Below, piece by piece: positions 5,720 through 6,357 of a stretch of 6,357 bases of DNA (position 1 is its first letter; every line of letters begins with the position of its first letter). The notes under the pieces are model-generated. The model did not search any database. It saw only the letters and a list, made by a program, of their open reading frames with translations, and was not told where the DNA came from. A program made the position numbers and the translations under genes. This DNA is from Pontiellaceae bacterium (GTDB lineage Bacteria > Verrucomicrobiota > Kiritimatiellia > Kiritimatiellales > Tichowtungiaceae), in assembly GCA_025457785.1 (NCBI GenBank), contig JALOTS010000133.1, positions 1-6,357 of the forward strand, read 5' to 3'.

Positions 5720-6357
5720 TTATTCCATCGCCACGAGCAGCTTGATGAGTTCCTGTCCCTCAGGCGAATCATCGAATGAGTATTTCGGCTCACCCAGCGC
5801 CGCTCTAAGCGCCTGCATCTCTGTCGCCAGCGTTTCAACGGGTTTTCTATCGGCAAAAAGATCGCAGAAGATTCGCGCCAGCTCATCCAGGCATGGTTTG
5901 TCGGCACCGAGCCGGGTAATGCCGTTCATCCCCAGTCGAAGCCCCCAGCGACCCCTGGGAATCGTGATGAGATTGGTGGATATGCACAATCGGTCGAGTT
6001 TCTTGAATTGTTCTATGGCTTCTGCTTTGGAACCCAGCTCCAGCCAGAGTTGGTTGGATTGCGTATAGCCATACTCTCTGGCCGCGACAGCCAATCCGCA
6101 GGAATCCAGCCGTTCGGCAAAATACCTGGCGTTCCCGGCGAGGTCACGGGCATACGGTTTGCCGAAATGCTTGAACTCCAGCAGGGCCAGATAATGCGCA
6201 AAGATATGGTGCATCTGCGTATTGGACACCAGCAGTTCCACATTTTTTTGCACCGTTTCCGAACAGGCATTCTTGCGCCTGAACAGAATCATTGATTTTT
6301 GCGGGCCCCAAAGGCTTTTGTGTGTTGTGGAATGGATGATATCGGCGCCTTCTTCAA
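5720..6357 (-). CDS. Serine hydroxymethyltransferase-like PLP enzyme, 5'-truncated by the window edge
   Basis: The C-terminal 211 residues of an SHMT-like fold-type I PLP enzyme are present. The frame stays open to position 6357, so the true start lies outside, and the Met at 6292 is internal. Just inside the edge is GADIIHSTTHKSLWGPQKS (6349-6293), which matches the SHMT active-site segment, with the PLP lysine codon at 6319-6317 preceded by the usual histidine. Near the C-terminus WGLRLGMNGITRLG (visible residues 137-150) matches the SHMT GxRxGTxxxTxRG block and keeps the arginine expected to hold the substrate carboxylate. It departs from housekeeping GlyA: the PGGQGGP loop after the lysine is missing, GPRGG is GPQKS, and the usual DNH is SNQ. 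Those changes touch the region around the folate and active-site loops, so a folate-independent aldolase or transaldolase is possible. It stops 19 bp before the threonine-aldolase gene and is probably the earlier cistron of the same operon. The family is secure and the exact reaction is not. Confidence 0.88.
   Translation of the reverse strand, partial: EEGADIIHSTTHKSLWGPQKSMILFRRKNACSETVQKNVELLVSNTQMHHIFAHYLALLEFKHFGKPYARDLAGNARYFAERLDSCGLAVAAREYGYTQSNQLWLELGSKAEAIEQFKKLDRLCISTNLITIPRGRWGLRLGMNGITRLGADKPCLDELARIFCDLFADRKPVETLATEMQALRAALGEPKYSFDDSPEGQELIKLLVAME

Noticed and set aside
5701..5907. N-terminal extension of the threonine aldolase frame
   Set aside because: It overlaps the well-conserved end of the SHMT-like gene, is Arg/Ser-rich without pattern, and the ATG at 5700 has a good Shine-Dalgarno sequence and matches the family's normal N-terminus.
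6290..6292. Met at 6292 as the start of a short 190-residue protein
   Set aside because: The frame continues upstream to the window edge through the PLP-lysine segment of SHMT, so this Met is internal.
1..6357. CRISPR arrays, tRNA genes, insertion-sequence ends, defence systems
   Set aside because: I saw no regularly spaced repeats, no tRNA-like cloverleaf, no transposase or terminal inverted repeats, and no nuclease or other defence motifs.

Overview
This window is a compact, minus-strand gene cluster, about 58-60% GC by eye. It reads from right to left as seven consecutive genes, with no credible plus-strand gene. I see no rRNA, tRNA, CRISPR array or insertion sequence. The mix of a WbqC-family protein, a GT2 glycosyltransferase and a sulfotransferase is typical of surface-polysaccharide or glycoconjugate clusters, most often in Gram-negative bacteria. 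Nothing in the sequence fixes the taxon, and an uncultured or metagenomic origin would fit.

Gene order in the direction of transcription: (1) an SHMT-like PLP enzyme whose N-terminal half lies beyond the right edge (5720-6357); (2) a threonine-aldolase-family PLP enzyme (4663-5700); (3) a protein resembling circularly permuted ATP-grasp ligases (3356-4618); (4) a WbqC-family protein (2619-3359); (5) a stand-alone GATase-like/DUF4350-like Rossmann protein (1867-2622); (6) a sulfotransferase-family protein (872-1870); (7) after a 77-bp gap with a possible promoter, a family 2 glycosyltransferase that runs off the left edge (1-794).

Genes 3 to 6 are joined by three successive ATGA stop/start overlaps. 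Genes 1 to 3 are separated by only 19 and at most 44 bp. The first six genes therefore look like one translationally coupled operon. My inference is that the two PLP enzymes make or cleave a beta-hydroxy amino acid (glycine plus aldehyde chemistry), the ATP-grasp-like protein joins an amino or carboxyl compound in amide linkage, WbqC and the GATase-like protein act on that unit in an unknown way, and the sulfotransferase and glycosyltransferase decorate or assemble a glycan. The families are recognisable, but I know of no described pathway with this exact combination.

The only intergenic stretch of note is 795-871. It holds a Shine-Dalgarno sequence for the glycosyltransferase, a TTGACA hexamer with a poorly spaced TATAGA, and two TCACATA direct repeats. 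No gene-free stretch exceeds 300 bases.
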